A model generated the notes under the pieces. That model saw nothing but the letters and a program-made list of their open reading frames with translations, was not told the origin of the DNA and made no database searches. Below, in pieces: positions 8,366-17,072 of a stretch of DNA of 36,651 nucleotides. Numbering within the stretch: position 1 is the stretch's first letter; each line of letters starts with the position of its first letter. The translations under genes were made by a program, and so were the position numbers. Origin of the DNA: Bifidobacterium breve (GTDB lineage Bacteria > Actinomycetota > Acidimicrobiia > Acidimicrobiales > Ilumatobacteraceae); contig CAMAWR010000017.1 of the NCBI GenBank assembly GCA_945862045.1, forward strand, positions 1 through 36,651. The letters run 5' to 3'.

Positions 8366-9043
8366 ATGTCTGTTGAACGAGACGAAGTACTCACGGCTTG
8401 CCGAGCACTTGGTGCGCACGGGCTGGGTGGGGTCATCGGGGGCCATGTATCTGTGCGTGTTCCCGGCAAACAGGAGTATTGGACCAACGTGCTCGACAAG
8501 TGCTTCGAAGAAATTGAACTCGAAGATGTTGTCAAGCTTGATTTCGAGGGAAACCAACTTGCCGGGGATCGAAAAATTAGTCCAGGTATCGGCTTTCACC
8601 ATGGTATTTACATACACAGGCAGGATGTCCACGCCGTCGTTCATACTCATGGTTTTTGGGTCACGGCTCAATCTGCTTTTGCGCGTGAGCCAAAAATGTG
8701 GCACAACTTGTGTACTTATTTTTGGGAGAAAACGGCAATCGTGCCTGACGACACGATTGAAGCAATCGCACCTGCGCTGCGTCAGACCGATGTTGCCATC
8801 ATCATCCCATGGCATGGCGCGATAACGGTTGGATCCGACGTGGGTGAAGCTGTTGCCTTGCACGCAACGTTTGCGTACGCCGCACAGCTCGACGTGACTT
8901 TGTCGGCGACTCAAGCTGAACCAATGCCTAAGGCGCAGTGTGCACACGTTCGGGCGTTGGTTGAAAAAGCAGATTACTTGACTCTGACTTGGGAACTCAT
9001 GAAGCGCAAAGTGGAACGTCAGCACCGCGGAGCCCTCGTTTAG
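8366..9043 (+). CDS. Class II aldolase/adducin-family protein with altered active site
   Basis: A 225-residue protein of the class II aldolase/adducin fold. ATG 8366 is chosen over the in-frame ATG 8351 because AAGGAGG at 8354-8360 sits five bases before it. The zinc-binding His93 and His95 (AVVHTHGFW) and a third His in PWHGAITVG (about residue 153) are present. Compared with fuculose-phosphate aldolase, the phosphate-binding Asn of the GN-x-S motif is His27 (GGHVSVR), and the catalytic Glu five residues before the conserved Phe-His is Gly74 (ISPGIGFHH). A zinc enzyme is likely, but not a standard sugar-phosphate aldolase; a decarboxylase, hydro-lyase or different aldolase are options. It has its own strong promoter and lies 107 bases before the first BMP importer. 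Confidence 0.8.
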   Translation: MSVERDEVLTACRALGAHGLGGVIGGHVSVRVPGKQEYWTNVLDKCFEEIELEDVVKLDFEGNQLAGDRKISPGIGFHHGIYIHRQDVHAVVHTHGFWVTAQSAFAREPKMWHNLCTYFWEKTAIVPDDTIEAIAPALRQTDVAIIIPWHGAITVGSDVGEAVALHATFAYAAQLDVTLSATQAEPMPKAQCAHVRALVEKADYLTLTWELMKRKVERQHRGALV

Positions 9044-9086
9044 TCCAGTCAAAACGGGAGTATCATGGCGTCGAGCCATCAACTTG

Positions 9087-9095
9087 TGTTAAAAT
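9087..9095 (+). promoter_or_regulatory. Extended -10 promoter of the first BMP importer
   Basis: TGTTAAAAT combines a TGn extension with TAAAAT (five of six consensus positions). The -35 region is weak, as usual for extended -10 promoters. The predicted leader of about 50 bases includes the GAGAGGGAG ribosome-binding site. Confidence 0.45.
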
Positions 9096-9150
9096 CGAAA
9101 GTAACTACAAACACGTGCGACACCCGTTGCACGAGAGGGAGAAATAGACA

Positions 9151-10221
9151 ATGAGGAAGCACAAAGGACTTAAGTCTGCTGCGCTCGCCATTGCCGCTTT
9201 CGCGCTGATCGCCAGCGCCTGTGGCAGTGACGATGCAACGGAAGAAGTCGCAGAAGAAGAAGAAGTCACAGAAGAGACCACAGCGCCACTGCCTGGCGCC
9301 GGCACTCTCGCCTGCATGGTCACCGACACCGGTGGTGTTGATGACAAGGGCTTCAACCAGATTTCCTACGCCGGCATGCTGCAGGCTGAATCCGAGCTCG
9401 GTGTCACCATCGACTTGCTCGAGTCAGCAAGCGATGCCGACTACGCACCGAACCTTCAGTCGTTCGCTGACAAGGGTTGCAACATCACCGTCACGGTGGG
9501 TTTCCTCTTGGGTGATGCAACGAAGGCAGCAGCCGAGGCCAATGCTGGTCTTAGCTACGCCATCGTCGACTACGCGTACGATCCAGCAATCGCCAACGCT
9601 CGCGGTCTCGTGTTCGCCACAGACCAGCCGTCATTCATGGCTGGTTACTTGTCGGCTGCAATGAGCAAGACCGGTATCGTCGGCACGTACGGCGGTATCA
9701 ACATTCCGCCAGTGACCATCTTCATGGAAGGCTTCCGCAAGGGTGTTGAGTACTACAACACCCAAAAGGGTGCAACCGTGAAATTGCTCGGTTGGGACGG
9801 CAAAGACGGCACATTCGCCGGAAACTTTGACAGCCTTGACGATGGCAAGAACATTGCCAAGAGTCAGGCCGACGAAGGCGCCGACATCATCTTCCCAGTT
9901 GCCGGCCCAGTGGGTCTTGGCTCAGCGCAGTACGCGTTGGAGTCGGGTGGCAAGGTCAGGATCATCGGTGTTGACGTTGACATGAGCGTGTCGAACCCTG
10001 ACGCAGCCGCGGTGTACATCGCCTCGGTGCTGAAGAAAATCGACGCAGCCGTGTTCGCGGCGATCAAAGATGTGGTCGAAGGCAGTGGTGTCACTGACAA
10101 CTACGTGGGCACGCTTGCCAACGGTGGTGTCGGTGTTGCATTCACCGCCGTTCCCGACGCTCTGAAGGCCGAAGTTGAGGCCATCGGTGCAGGTATCGCA
10201 GACGGATCAATCAAGATCTAA
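9151..10221 (+). CDS. BMP-family ABC transporter substrate-binding lipoprotein (system 1)
   Basis: Membrane-anchored receptor of a BMP/PnrA/Med-type importer, a family that mostly binds nucleosides. The signal peptide ends in lipobox LIASAC with the lipidated Cys24. A Glu/Thr-rich tether follows (about 25-48), then a two-lobed binding domain starting at TLACMVTDTGGVDDKGFNQ, the diagnostic N-terminal strand of the family. The 356-residue length is usual. A GAGAGGGAG ribosome-binding site lies upstream of ATG 9151. It is followed by a strong stem-loop and then the matching ATPase and two permeases, so it is the receptor of that complex. The ligand is inferred to be a nucleoside but is unproven. 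Confidence 0.92.
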   Translation: MRKHKGLKSAALAIAAFALIASACGSDDATEEVAEEEEVTEETTAPLPGAGTLACMVTDTGGVDDKGFNQISYAGMLQAESELGVTIDLLESASDADYAPNLQSFADKGCNITVTVGFLLGDATKAAAEANAGLSYAIVDYAYDPAIANARGLVFATDQPSFMAGYLSAAMSKTGIVGTYGGINIPPVTIFMEGFRKGVEYYNTQKGATVKLLGWDGKDGTFAGNFDSLDDGKNIAKSQADEGADIIFPVAGPVGLGSAQYALESGGKVRIIGVDVDMSVSNPDAAAVYIASVLKKIDAAVFAAIKDVVEGSGVTDNYVGTLANGGVGVAFTAVPDALKAEVEAIGAGIADGSIKI

Positions 10222-10245
10222 GAGCGCTTCATTGCGCTGAACGTG

Positions 10246-10278
10246 CGGGGCGGGTCGCGAAAGCGGCCCGCCCCGTTT
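10246..10278 (+). terminator. Stem-loop terminator/attenuator between lipoprotein and ATPase genes
   Basis: A 13-bp GC-rich stem (10246-10258 with 10263-10275, one G-T pair), a GAAA tetraloop, then TTT. It lies 24 bases after the lipoprotein stop and before the ATPase gene. It probably ends most transcripts or stabilises the lipoprotein mRNA, allowing excess receptor. Confidence 0.85.
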
Positions 10279-10310
10279 CGTTGTATTACTGTTCTTGGAC
10301 ATAAGGGGTG

Positions 10311-11840
10311 ATGCACGAAATGAAATTTGAATTGCGGGGCATCACCAAACGATTCCCTGGTGTTGTCGCCAACGACAACGTGAACTTGTCGGTGGAAACT
10401 GGTGAAGTGCTGGCCCTGATCGGTGAAAATGGTGCGGGCAAAAGCACGCTAATGAACGTGCTCTATGGGCTGTACCGGGCCGACGAGGGCGAACTGCTCA
10501 TCGACGGTCAAGCGACCCAATTCTCTTCGCCGGCCGATGCGATTGCAGCCGGTATCGGCATGGTGCACCAACACTTCATGTTGGTGCCGGTAATGACGGT
10601 CGCCGAGAACGTGGTGCTCGGTGTCGAGCCGACGGGTCGATTCGGGTCGTTGGATATTGACGAGGCGCGGCGCATGGTGCGCGAGGTGTCCGACAGGTAC
10701 CACCTCGAATTAGACCCGGATGCGATCATCGAAGACCTATCCGTGGGTGTGCGGCAACGTGTGGAGATCGTAAAAGTGCTCATGCGCGATGCAAAAATCG
10801 TGGTGTTTGATGAACCGACGGCAGTGTTGACGCCGAGCGAGATTTTGGAATTTTTCGGGATAGTTCGGTCGTTGGTGGAGGCCGGTCGGGGTGTCATCTT
10901 CATAACACACAAATTGAAGGAGGCACTTGAGATTGCCGACCGCATCAATGTGTTGCGCCGCGGCAAGGTGGTTGGTGAGGCGTTGCCGAAGAACACCAGC
11001 GAAGCAGCAATTGCAGAAATGATGGTTGGTCGGCCCGTGCTGTTGGTGGTCGACAAAGCACCGGCGACACCGCGTGAAGCAATGCTGACGCTGGCCGGGG
11101 TTTCCGTCGTCGATCCCGATGGTCGCACGGTGGTGGACGGTGCATCGTTTGAGGTGCGGGTCGGGGAAATCGTCTGTGTTGCTGGTGTGCAGGGCAATGG
11201 CCAGACCGAATTGGTCGAAGCCATTGCTGGTTTGCGCCGCGTCGCTAGTGGATCAATCTCACTCGGTGGAAAAAATATCACGGGTGATTCGCCGCGGGAA
11301 CGCCACGCTGCGGGGATGGCGCATATTCCCGAAGACCGCCAGCGGCAGGGGCTGGTAACCGAACTGTCGATAACCGAAAATCTTGTCCTGACTCGCTATC
11401 ACGACGCTGAATTTTCGCAGGGCATCCGCATGAAGTGGGATGCCGCCGCCGCCAAGTCGCAGGAACTCGTCGCGGCCTACGACATTCGTACGACCGACCC
11501 GTCACAACTGGCGTCTACATTGTCGGGTGGAAATCAGCAGAAAGTGATCGTTGCACGCGAGTTGAGTCGCAATATCCGTGTCGTGGTTGCCGCCCAGCCA
11601 ACCCGTGGTATCGACGTCGGGTCAATCGAATATGTGCATGCTCAGATCGTCAAAGAACGCGACGCTGGTCGGGCGGTGCTGGTTGTGAGCACCGAACTTG
11701 ATGAAGTGATGTCGCTGGCCGACCGCGTACTGGTGATGTACCGCGGCAAAATCGTGGCAGATGTCGATCCCAAGAAAGTAAGCCACATGGACATTGGTCT
11801 GTACATGGCGGGCTCTCGTCCGGCGGCGGTTGTGGCGTGA
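10311..11840 (+). CDS. Double ABC ATPase of BMP-type importer (system 1)
   Basis: Energises the importer; two fused nucleotide-binding domains (509 residues), as in RbsA/MglA and nucleoside importers. Domain 1 has Walker A GENGAGKST, signature LSVGVRQRVEI and Walker B IVVFDEPTAVL. Domain 2 has a degenerate P-loop (VAGVQGNGQTELVEA), signature LSGGNQQKVIVAREL and a Walker B-like VVVAAQPTRGIDVG in which the usual Asp-Glu is Ala-Gln. Such one-active-site asymmetry is usual in this class. AAGGGG at 10303-10308 allows starts at ATG 10311 or ATG 10320 (MKFELRGITKRF); the latter matches the family N-terminus equally well. The stop overlaps the next gene start (GTGA), showing translational coupling. 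Confidence 0.93.
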   Translation: MHEMKFELRGITKRFPGVVANDNVNLSVETGEVLALIGENGAGKSTLMNVLYGLYRADEGELLIDGQATQFSSPADAIAAGIGMVHQHFMLVPVMTVAENVVLGVEPTGRFGSLDIDEARRMVREVSDRYHLELDPDAIIEDLSVGVRQRVEIVKVLMRDAKIVVFDEPTAVLTPSEILEFFGIVRSLVEAGRGVIFITHKLKEALEIADRINVLRRGKVVGEALPKNTSEAAIAEMMVGRPVLLVVDKAPATPREAMLTLAGVSVVDPDGRTVVDGASFEVRVGEIVCVAGVQGNGQTELVEAIAGLRRVASGSISLGGKNITGDSPRERHAAGMAHIPEDRQRQGLVTELSITENLVLTRYHDAEFSQGIRMKWDAAAAKSQELVAAYDIRTTDPSQLASTLSGGNQQKVIVARELSRNIRVVVAAQPTRGIDVGSIEYVHAQIVKERDAGRAVLVVSTELDEVMSLADRVLVMYRGKIVADVDPKKVSHMDIGLYMAGSRPAAVVA

Positions 11841-12961
11841 ACGAGACACTGAAGTCGCTGCGCTTCACACTGCTTGCCGTCGTTGCTGCATTGTTCGTCA
11901 GTGCATTTATCATCGTGATCACCGATATTGAGGCGCTCGGAGATGGAAATCTCGGCAAGGCATTCGGCACTGTCGGCAGGGCATATTGGGGTCTGTTCAA
12001 GGGTTCATTCGGGTCGTTGCGGGCGATTTCGAACACGATCACGGGTGCCACGCCGCTGTTGCTGGCGGGTCTTGCTGTGTCGGCGGCCTTCAAGGCGGGA
12101 TTATTCAACATCGGTGCCACCGGTCAGATGTTGGCGGGGGCAGTCACGGGTTTGTTCGTCGGGTTTGCATTTCAATTGCCACCAATCATTCACGTGCCCT
12201 TTGCGCTTTTGGCGTCGGCTGCTGGTGGTGCGGCGTTCGGGGCGATTCCCGGTGTGTTGAAAGCGCGAACCGGGGCCCATGAGGTGATCACCACCATCAT
12301 GTTGAACGGCATCGCCTCGTTCACCGTGTTGTGGCTACTCAAGACGCAGTTGTTCAAACGTGAGGGTCGTGATGATGCGATTTCGAAATTCGTCGAAGAT
12401 TCAGCAAAGTTGCCCAAGCTCTTTGGTTTCATGGGCAACCGTATCGACCTGCTCGCCCACACCGGGTTCATCGTTGGATTACTCGCCACATTCGCGTTCT
12501 GGTGGCTGTTGCGCAAAACCACTCTCGGTTTTGAAATGCAGGCAACCGGGTTCAACCAAGAAGCGGCGCGCTACGCCGGCATGCGCACAAAATCGTTGAT
12601 GGTGACCTCGATGGCGATTGCGGGGGCCTTCGCGGGGTTGGCGGGTGGCTCAGAGGTGCTCGGTCTGTACGGCTACGCCAGTGCGACCGTGGCTGGCGAC
12701 ATTGGTTTTGACGCCATTGCGGTTGCGTTGTTGGGTCGGTCGACACCGATCGGAACGCTCGTGTCGGCATTGTTGTTCGGCGCGCTGCAGGCAGGTGGTC
12801 GCCAGATGCAGGTCGACACCGACGTGCCGATAGATCTCATCATCGTGCTGCGCGCGCTCATCGTCATGTTCATTGCTGCACCACTACTGGTCAAAGCCAT
12901 GTTCCGCATGCGAGGTGAAGCCACATCATTCGGCCAAACATTCCGGGGGTGGGGCGGATGA
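11837..12961 (+). CDS. ABC transporter permease 1 (BMP/simple-sugar type, system 1)
   Basis: Multi-pass inner-membrane subunit (374 residues) of the BPD_transp_2 class. The N-terminal hydrophobic segment is followed by the family signature GLAVSAAFKAGLFNIGATGQM (split about residues 75-98), then KARTGAHEVITTIMLN, the coupling region that meets the ATPase, and GLAGGSEVLGLYGY. The larger of the two permeases, it pairs with the next gene to form the channel. GTG overlaps the ATPase stop by four bases, and its own end overlaps the next start. The ligand follows from the whole system (probably nucleoside). Confidence 0.92.
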   Translation: MNETLKSLRFTLLAVVAALFVSAFIIVITDIEALGDGNLGKAFGTVGRAYWGLFKGSFGSLRAISNTITGATPLLLAGLAVSAAFKAGLFNIGATGQMLAGAVTGLFVGFAFQLPPIIHVPFALLASAAGGAAFGAIPGVLKARTGAHEVITTIMLNGIASFTVLWLLKTQLFKREGRDDAISKFVEDSAKLPKLFGFMGNRIDLLAHTGFIVGLLATFAFWWLLRKTTLGFEMQATGFNQEAARYAGMRTKSLMVTSMAIAGAFAGLAGGSEVLGLYGYASATVAGDIGFDAIAVALLGRSTPIGTLVSALLFGALQAGGRQMQVDTDVPIDLIIVLRALIVMFIAAPLLVKAMFRMRGEATSFGQTFRGWGG

Positions 12962-14199
12962 GTACATCAGCAGCGCCAGGCCTCGTTGTTTCGGCAGAGC
13001 AGCGCAAACGTGCCCGCAGTCTGGGCATCGCCTATTTGGTGCTAGCGGTCGTGTGCTTTACCATTTTTACCCGCCGCGCAGGTGACGCCGGCTTCAGGAT
13101 CTCTGAATCAAGCCAGTTCACGCTGCCAGCCCAAGGGTTCGGTTGGGCATTAGGCATCGTGCTCATCGCCATTGCGGCAGGGCAGTTGCTGCGTGGTTTC
13201 GGGAAACTGTCGAACGTGGTGTTGGCGTTGGCCACCGCTGCATTCTTCATGAGTTTCATGGCGTGGGCAGCAGCGGGTGACTCGTTCAGTTTCGTGGGCA
13301 TGTTACAAGACACGGTGTCCCGCAGTGTGCCCATCACGCTCGGGGCCGTAGCTGGAATCCTGAGTGAACGCAGCGGCGTCATCAATATCTCCATTGAGGG
13401 CATGCTCCTCGCGTCGGCGTGCACGAGCGCCATTGGCGCATCACTCACCAACCTGTGGCTTGGAACCTTGGTTGGCATCCTGACCGGGGTCGCACTCGCG
13501 GCGATCTTGGCGGTGATGTCGATTCGCTACAAGGTTGATCAGGTCATCGTGGGATTCGCCATCAACTTCTTTGCCCTCGGGGTCACGTCGTTCATCAGTT
13601 TCCGTGTGCTGGTGCCGAATCGTGACACGATGAACAACCTGCTGCCTGTCATGCCGATACGTATTCCGCTGTTTGCAGATATTCCGTTTTTCGGTCAAAT
13701 CTTGTTTGATCAAACGATTTTCGTCTACTTTTCGTTCGCCACGGTGGCCCTGGCGACCTGGGGTCTGTATCGCACCAAGTGGGGCTTGCGAACACGGGCC
13801 ATCGGTGAGTATCCACGGGCCGCCGGCACACTCGGTGTTGACGTCAACAAACTGCGCTATCGAAATCTGTTGCTTGCTGGCGCAGTCGCCGGCGTTGGGG
13901 GTGCCTGGTGGCCGATCGGCATTGTCGGACGTTTCGACCAGAACATAACGAATGGTCGCGGGTTCATTGCGCTTGCTGCGGTGATCTTTGGTCGCTGGCA
14001 TCCAGTTGGTGCATTGTGTGGTGCACTCGTTTTTGCACTGGCAGAAGCAGTGCGACTGAAGATCGGCAATTTTGACACTGGCATTCCAAGCGAATTCCTC
14101 ATCATGGCGCCGTATCTGGTGACCCTGATTGTGGTGGCTGGTTTCATCGGGGCGAGCCGTGCGCCGAAGGCCGCTGGTCAGCCTTATGAAGACCAGTAG
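12958..14199 (+). CDS. ABC transporter permease 2 (BMP/simple-sugar type, system 1)
   Basis: Second channel subunit (413 residues). ATG 12958 is preferred over the in-frame GTG 12949 because it forms an ATGA overlap with the previous stop and follows a G-rich ribosome-binding stretch. The first about 110 residues contain three extra hydrophobic segments, making it longer than the system 2 homologue (312 residues). The conserved core starts at VPITLGAVAGILSERSGVIN with the characteristic ISIEGMLL, and the ATPase-contact loop is YKVDQVIVGFAIN. It forms the importer with the preceding genes. Confidence 0.92.
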   Translation: MSTSAAPGLVVSAEQRKRARSLGIAYLVLAVVCFTIFTRRAGDAGFRISESSQFTLPAQGFGWALGIVLIAIAAGQLLRGFGKLSNVVLALATAAFFMSFMAWAAAGDSFSFVGMLQDTVSRSVPITLGAVAGILSERSGVINISIEGMLLASACTSAIGASLTNLWLGTLVGILTGVALAAILAVMSIRYKVDQVIVGFAINFFALGVTSFISFRVLVPNRDTMNNLLPVMPIRIPLFADIPFFGQILFDQTIFVYFSFATVALATWGLYRTKWGLRTRAIGEYPRAAGTLGVDVNKLRYRNLLLAGAVAGVGGAWWPIGIVGRFDQNITNGRGFIALAAVIFGRWHPVGALCGALVFALAEAVRLKIGNFDTGIPSEFLIMAPYLVTLIVVAGFIGASRAPKAAGQPYEDQ

Positions 14200-14211
14200 A
14201 ACTAGGCAACG

Positions 14212-15027
14212 ATGAGCAGCACAAGCGCGACAACGCCACACTTTGCGTTTCGCGACAAACGAGTCGTGGTCACCGGTGCTGCGTCGGGCATCGGTCGTCG
14301 TGTCGCCGAACTGTTGCTCGAGGCTGACGCAAAAGTCATTGCGCTAGATCGCAACGCTGTTGATCTGCCCGTCAACCAGTTCGTTCGCACCAACATGGCC
14401 GACCCTGCGTCAATCGAGGCTGCAGCCAAGGCGATTGTCGGTGAAATTGATGTACTACTCAACATTGCCGGCGTGCCCGGCACCGTTGAGCCTGAAACCA
14501 CGATGCGCGTCAATGTGTTGGGCTTGCGGATGCTCACCGAGCTGTTCGTCCCGCGCATCAATCGCGGGGGAGCCATCACCAACGTGGCATCGATTGCTGG
14601 TGCACAGTGGCAGGCGCATCTTGACGAGGTGCAGCGACTGCTCGCCACACCCGACTACGACACCGGTGTGGCCTGGGTGCGTGACCACCCGATGGATGGC
14701 AAGCGGGCTTACGACTTTTCCAAGGAGTGTGTCGTGGTGCTCACCAAACAGCATGGGAGGTTTCTGCGCGAGCATGGTGTGCGGGTCAACTCGGTGAGCC
14801 CGGGGCCCGTACACACCCCAATTTTGAAAGACTTCCGGGCATCGGTTGGGCCAATTTTGGATCTGGTCACCCGCGAAACCGGTCGCGATGCCACGGCCGA
14901 CGACATTGCGCGGGTGCTGCTGTTCGTGTCTGACCCAGTATTGCAGTGGCTGAATGCCACTGATGTGCAGGTTGACGGTGGGTTCATGAGTGGGCTCGTC
15001 GGTGGCTGGGTAAAACTCGGCTCGTAG
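14212..15027 (+). CDS. Short-chain dehydrogenase/reductase
   Basis: NAD(P)-dependent oxidoreductase of the classical SDR fold (271 residues). The cofactor motif GAASGIGRR (about 23-31) and the catalytic YxxxK in YDFSK (about 166-170) are present, and the C-terminal VQVDGGFMSGLVGG is typical. The long insert before the catalytic Tyr (LDEVQRLLATPDYDTGVAW) resembles the coniferyl-alcohol dehydrogenase / 3-alpha-hydroxysteroid dehydrogenase subgroup. It starts 12 bases after the permease and is probably part of the importer operon, so it may act on the imported compound or simply be co-transcribed. The substrate is not known. Confidence 0.88.
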   Translation: MSSTSATTPHFAFRDKRVVVTGAASGIGRRVAELLLEADAKVIALDRNAVDLPVNQFVRTNMADPASIEAAAKAIVGEIDVLLNIAGVPGTVEPETTMRVNVLGLRMLTELFVPRINRGGAITNVASIAGAQWQAHLDEVQRLLATPDYDTGVAWVRDHPMDGKRAYDFSKECVVVLTKQHGRFLREHGVRVNSVSPGPVHTPILKDFRASVGPILDLVTRETGRDATADDIARVLLFVSDPVLQWLNATDVQVDGGFMSGLVGGWVKLGS

Positions 15028-15039
15028 CCGACACAGTAA

Positions 15040-15546
15040 GTGGCTCGTAGCCTTGCGAGGGTGACAAACACATCGCACCGCTGGTATGCAGCACGCACGA
15101 GTGTGGAACAGGTTGAAGAAGGCCGACAACTCGCCCCGCGCTTTGACGCTGACGGGCTGATTCCGGTGGTGACCACCGACCACGACACCGGTGAAGTGCT
15201 GATGGTGGCGAATATGAACGCCGAGGCGTTCGCCAAAACCATCGAATTGGGCGAAGCGGTGTACTACAGCCGCAGTCGTAAACAACTGTGGCACAAGGGT
15301 GCCACGAGTGGCTTGGTGCAAAAGGTGCGCGAGATTTTGGTCGACGACGACCAAGACTCGGTGTGGTTACGAGTGGACGTGCAAGGTGGCGCAAGTTGCC
15401 ACGTGGGGTATCGCTCGTGTTTTTATCGCAGTGTACCGATTGCGCCAGTTGCCGACGGGCCGCTCGATATGAAATTCACCATCACCGAAAAAGTGTTTGA
15501 CCCACAGGTTGTTTACGGCAACGCGCCGAACCCGACCAAACTGTAG
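15040..15546 (+). CDS. hisI: Phosphoribosyl-AMP cyclohydrolase
   Basis: Third step of histidine biosynthesis: opens the adenine ring of phosphoribosyl-AMP. The conserved core [29 protein letters not shown] and the zinc/magnesium region ([17 protein letters not shown], with His and Cys ligands) are all present. GTG 15040 is the longest start; GTG 15061 would give 161 residues and is equally likely, as neither has a clear ribosome-binding site. No other his gene is in the window, so the gene is isolated from its pathway here. It converges with the minus-strand mog gene, eight bases away. Confidence 0.95.
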   Translation: MARSLARVTNTSHRWYAARTSVEQVEEGRQLAPRFDADGLIPVVTTDHDTGEVLMVANMNAEAFAKTIELGEAVYYSRSRKQLWHKGATSGLVQKVREILVDDDQDSVWLRVDVQGGASCHVGYRSCFYRSVPIAPVADGPLDMKFTITEKVFDPQVVYGNAPNPTKL

Positions 15547-15566
15547 GCGCCGCGCTAAGCGCCTTT
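15545..15566. terminator. Weak hairpin between convergent hisI and mog genes
   Basis: AGGCGC and GCGCCT form a 6-bp stem with an eight-base loop followed by TTT on the plus strand. It overlaps the hisI stop and the end of mog. It may be a simple bidirectional terminator. Confidence 0.3.
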
Positions 15567-16112
15567 CGGGCGGAATGCGGCGAGCCCGCCGCCCACTTCT
15601 AGCCGAGCACCACCGATGAGGTCAACGCAATAAGGAATCGCCGGCAGCACCGCGCCGAGACACTCGGCAATCGACGATGGTTTTCCTGGCAGGTTCACGA
15701 TCAATGATGCACCACGAATGCCGGCAGTTTGTCGCGACAAAATCGCGGTGGGTACGACTTGCAGCGATACCACACGCATCAGTTCGCCGAACCCGGGCAT
15801 CATCTTGTTGCACACCTGCTCGGTGGCTTCGGGGGTGACATCTCGTGGTGCTGGGCCTGTGCCACCCGTGGTGACTATTAGGCAACAGTGCTCGACGTCG
15901 GCGAGGTCGCGCAACGTGCGTGCAATGGTGTCGACATCGTCGCTGATGACGCGGGCGACCGCTTGCCACTCGCTGGTGAGGTGCGCGGTGAGAAACGCGT
16001 GAATCGCCGGGCCACCTTTGTCTTCGTACACACCCGCCGAGGCGCGGTCGCTCACGGTCACGATGCCGACGCGGGCCACCGGTGACACTGCGCCGTCTGA
16101 TGTTGGCGTCAC
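15555..16112 (-). CDS. MogA/MoaB-family molybdenum cofactor protein
   Basis: Molybdopterin-binding protein (185 residues) that acts in molybdenum cofactor assembly (MogA adenylylates molybdopterin; MoaB is a close relative). Family motifs are VGIVTVSDRASAG near the N-terminus, the pterin-binding LIVTTGGTGPAPRDVTPEAT and MPGFGELMR. The GTG start overlaps the sulfotransferase stop by four bases (GTGA), so it is translated as the last gene of the cys operon. No other cofactor gene is present. MogA and MoaB cannot be told apart from this sequence. The functional link to sulfation is unclear; co-transcription may be incidental. Confidence 0.9.
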   Translation of the reverse strand: MTPTSDGAVSPVARVGIVTVSDRASAGVYEDKGGPAIHAFLTAHLTSEWQAVARVISDDVDTIARTLRDLADVEHCCLIVTTGGTGPAPRDVTPEATEQVCNKMMPGFGELMRVVSLQVVPTAILSRQTAGIRGASLIVNLPGKPSSIAECLGAVLPAIPYCVDLIGGARLEVGGGLAAFRPKGA

Positions 16113-17065
16113 CAGTGAATTCCCCGTGGGGTGTTGTACATGCGCCCAAACGATACTTTGCGAAAAAAAGCCTTGCGAATCTGACGGATGCCGTATCGCG
16201 CAGACATCTTTGACTGGGCAGCCCGTGAAACGCTTGTGACACGCTCGACGGATTGACGCACCAATGTGACAAGTTGTGTTTCGGACGCACTCAATATGTA
16301 GGGCTCGATGGTTGTCAAAAATTGGCGACGTGGGAGGCCGAACGTGTCGTAGTCGGCCGAGTACACCTGCATGATGCGGTCTGCAGTTGGCTGGTCACAG
16401 ACTCGATCCAGCGGCACCCCGATGCTTTCGTTATGGCGGCGGGGCTGGATGTCTTTGCCTGAGCGCTCGCGCAACAGCGCAGCGATGCTGTCGATACCAC
16501 CTGGTTCGTCGATACGCACGAGCATGTCGTAGTTGATCACGGCCTTGCGCACCACCTGTGATTGCGGCACGAAGTGATGGTCGTGCATGAACTCGGCGGT
16601 GTGGTCGACAAGAGCCTGTGAAAACGAGGCGAAACTGGCAGTCATATTGATGCAGCCGTCGGCGAGCACATCGGGAACCGCATCGAAGTTTGCACCAACA
16701 CGGCCCTGGGCCCGCATGAAGATGCGGTTCTCCCAGGCGGAATATGCACGGGCAACAGGGTCGCGCAGGGCAGCGATACGTACCCAATCGGGTGAGGACA
16801 AGATTTCTTCGATGTGCTGCGGGGGCAGATCGTTGAGTCTTTGCAGGCCGCTCACATGCCGATTGTGGATGGTCTGACTGCGATGCAAACTGGCAGCCAA
16901 CAATCGCGGTATCGCCTCGATGTTTAGCGACCCAGCGGCCTCGGCAAGCATCCATTTGATGGTGGTGCACGCCACTTTGGTGGTGGGTGAATACAGAATC
17001 TTGAGGTTCGGCACCACCAACACCGAGCGCGCAATCGTTGCGGAGGGTGGCTGGCTCGAACTCAT
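16109..17065 (-). CDS. Sulfotransferase family 2-like protein (second of pair)
   Basis: Transfers the sulfuryl group from PAPS to an acceptor, in this family (carbohydrate sulfotransferase type) commonly a sugar hydroxyl. The PAPS 5'-phosphosulfate loop is SPTTKVACTTIKWML, and the 3'-phosphate motif is ALRDPVARAYSAWENRIF. ATG 17065 is chosen: it follows the previous stop by a few bases and gives 318 residues, matching its 320-residue neighbour. An upstream in-frame ATG at 17167 lies inside that neighbour. The sequence is clearly paralogous to the next gene over its full length, including a basic C-terminal segment (ARYGIRQIRKAFF). No signal peptide, so cytoplasmic. The acceptor is unknown. 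Confidence 0.85.
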   Translation of the reverse strand: MSSSQPPSATIARSVLVVPNLKILYSPTTKVACTTIKWMLAEAAGSLNIEAIPRLLAASLHRSQTIHNRHVSGLQRLNDLPPQHIEEILSSPDWVRIAALRDPVARAYSAWENRIFMRAQGRVGANFDAVPDVLADGCINMTASFASFSQALVDHTAEFMHDHHFVPQSQVVRKAVINYDMLVRIDEPGGIDSIAALLRERSGKDIQPRRHNESIGVPLDRVCDQPTADRIMQVYSADYDTFGLPRRQFLTTIEPYILSASETQLVTLVRQSVERVTSVSRAAQSKMSARYGIRQIRKAFFRKVSFGRMYNTPRGIHW

Positions 17066-17072
17066 TGCAGGG

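Noticed and set aside
7263-9060. tRNA-targeted integrative element downstream of the tRNA pair
   Set aside because: No integrase and no repeated tRNA 3' end were found; only AT-rich composition supports it.
11201-11240. Degenerate P-loops in second ATPase domains as signs of gene decay
   Set aside because: A degenerate second nucleotide site is normal in fused sugar- and nucleoside-importer ATPases.
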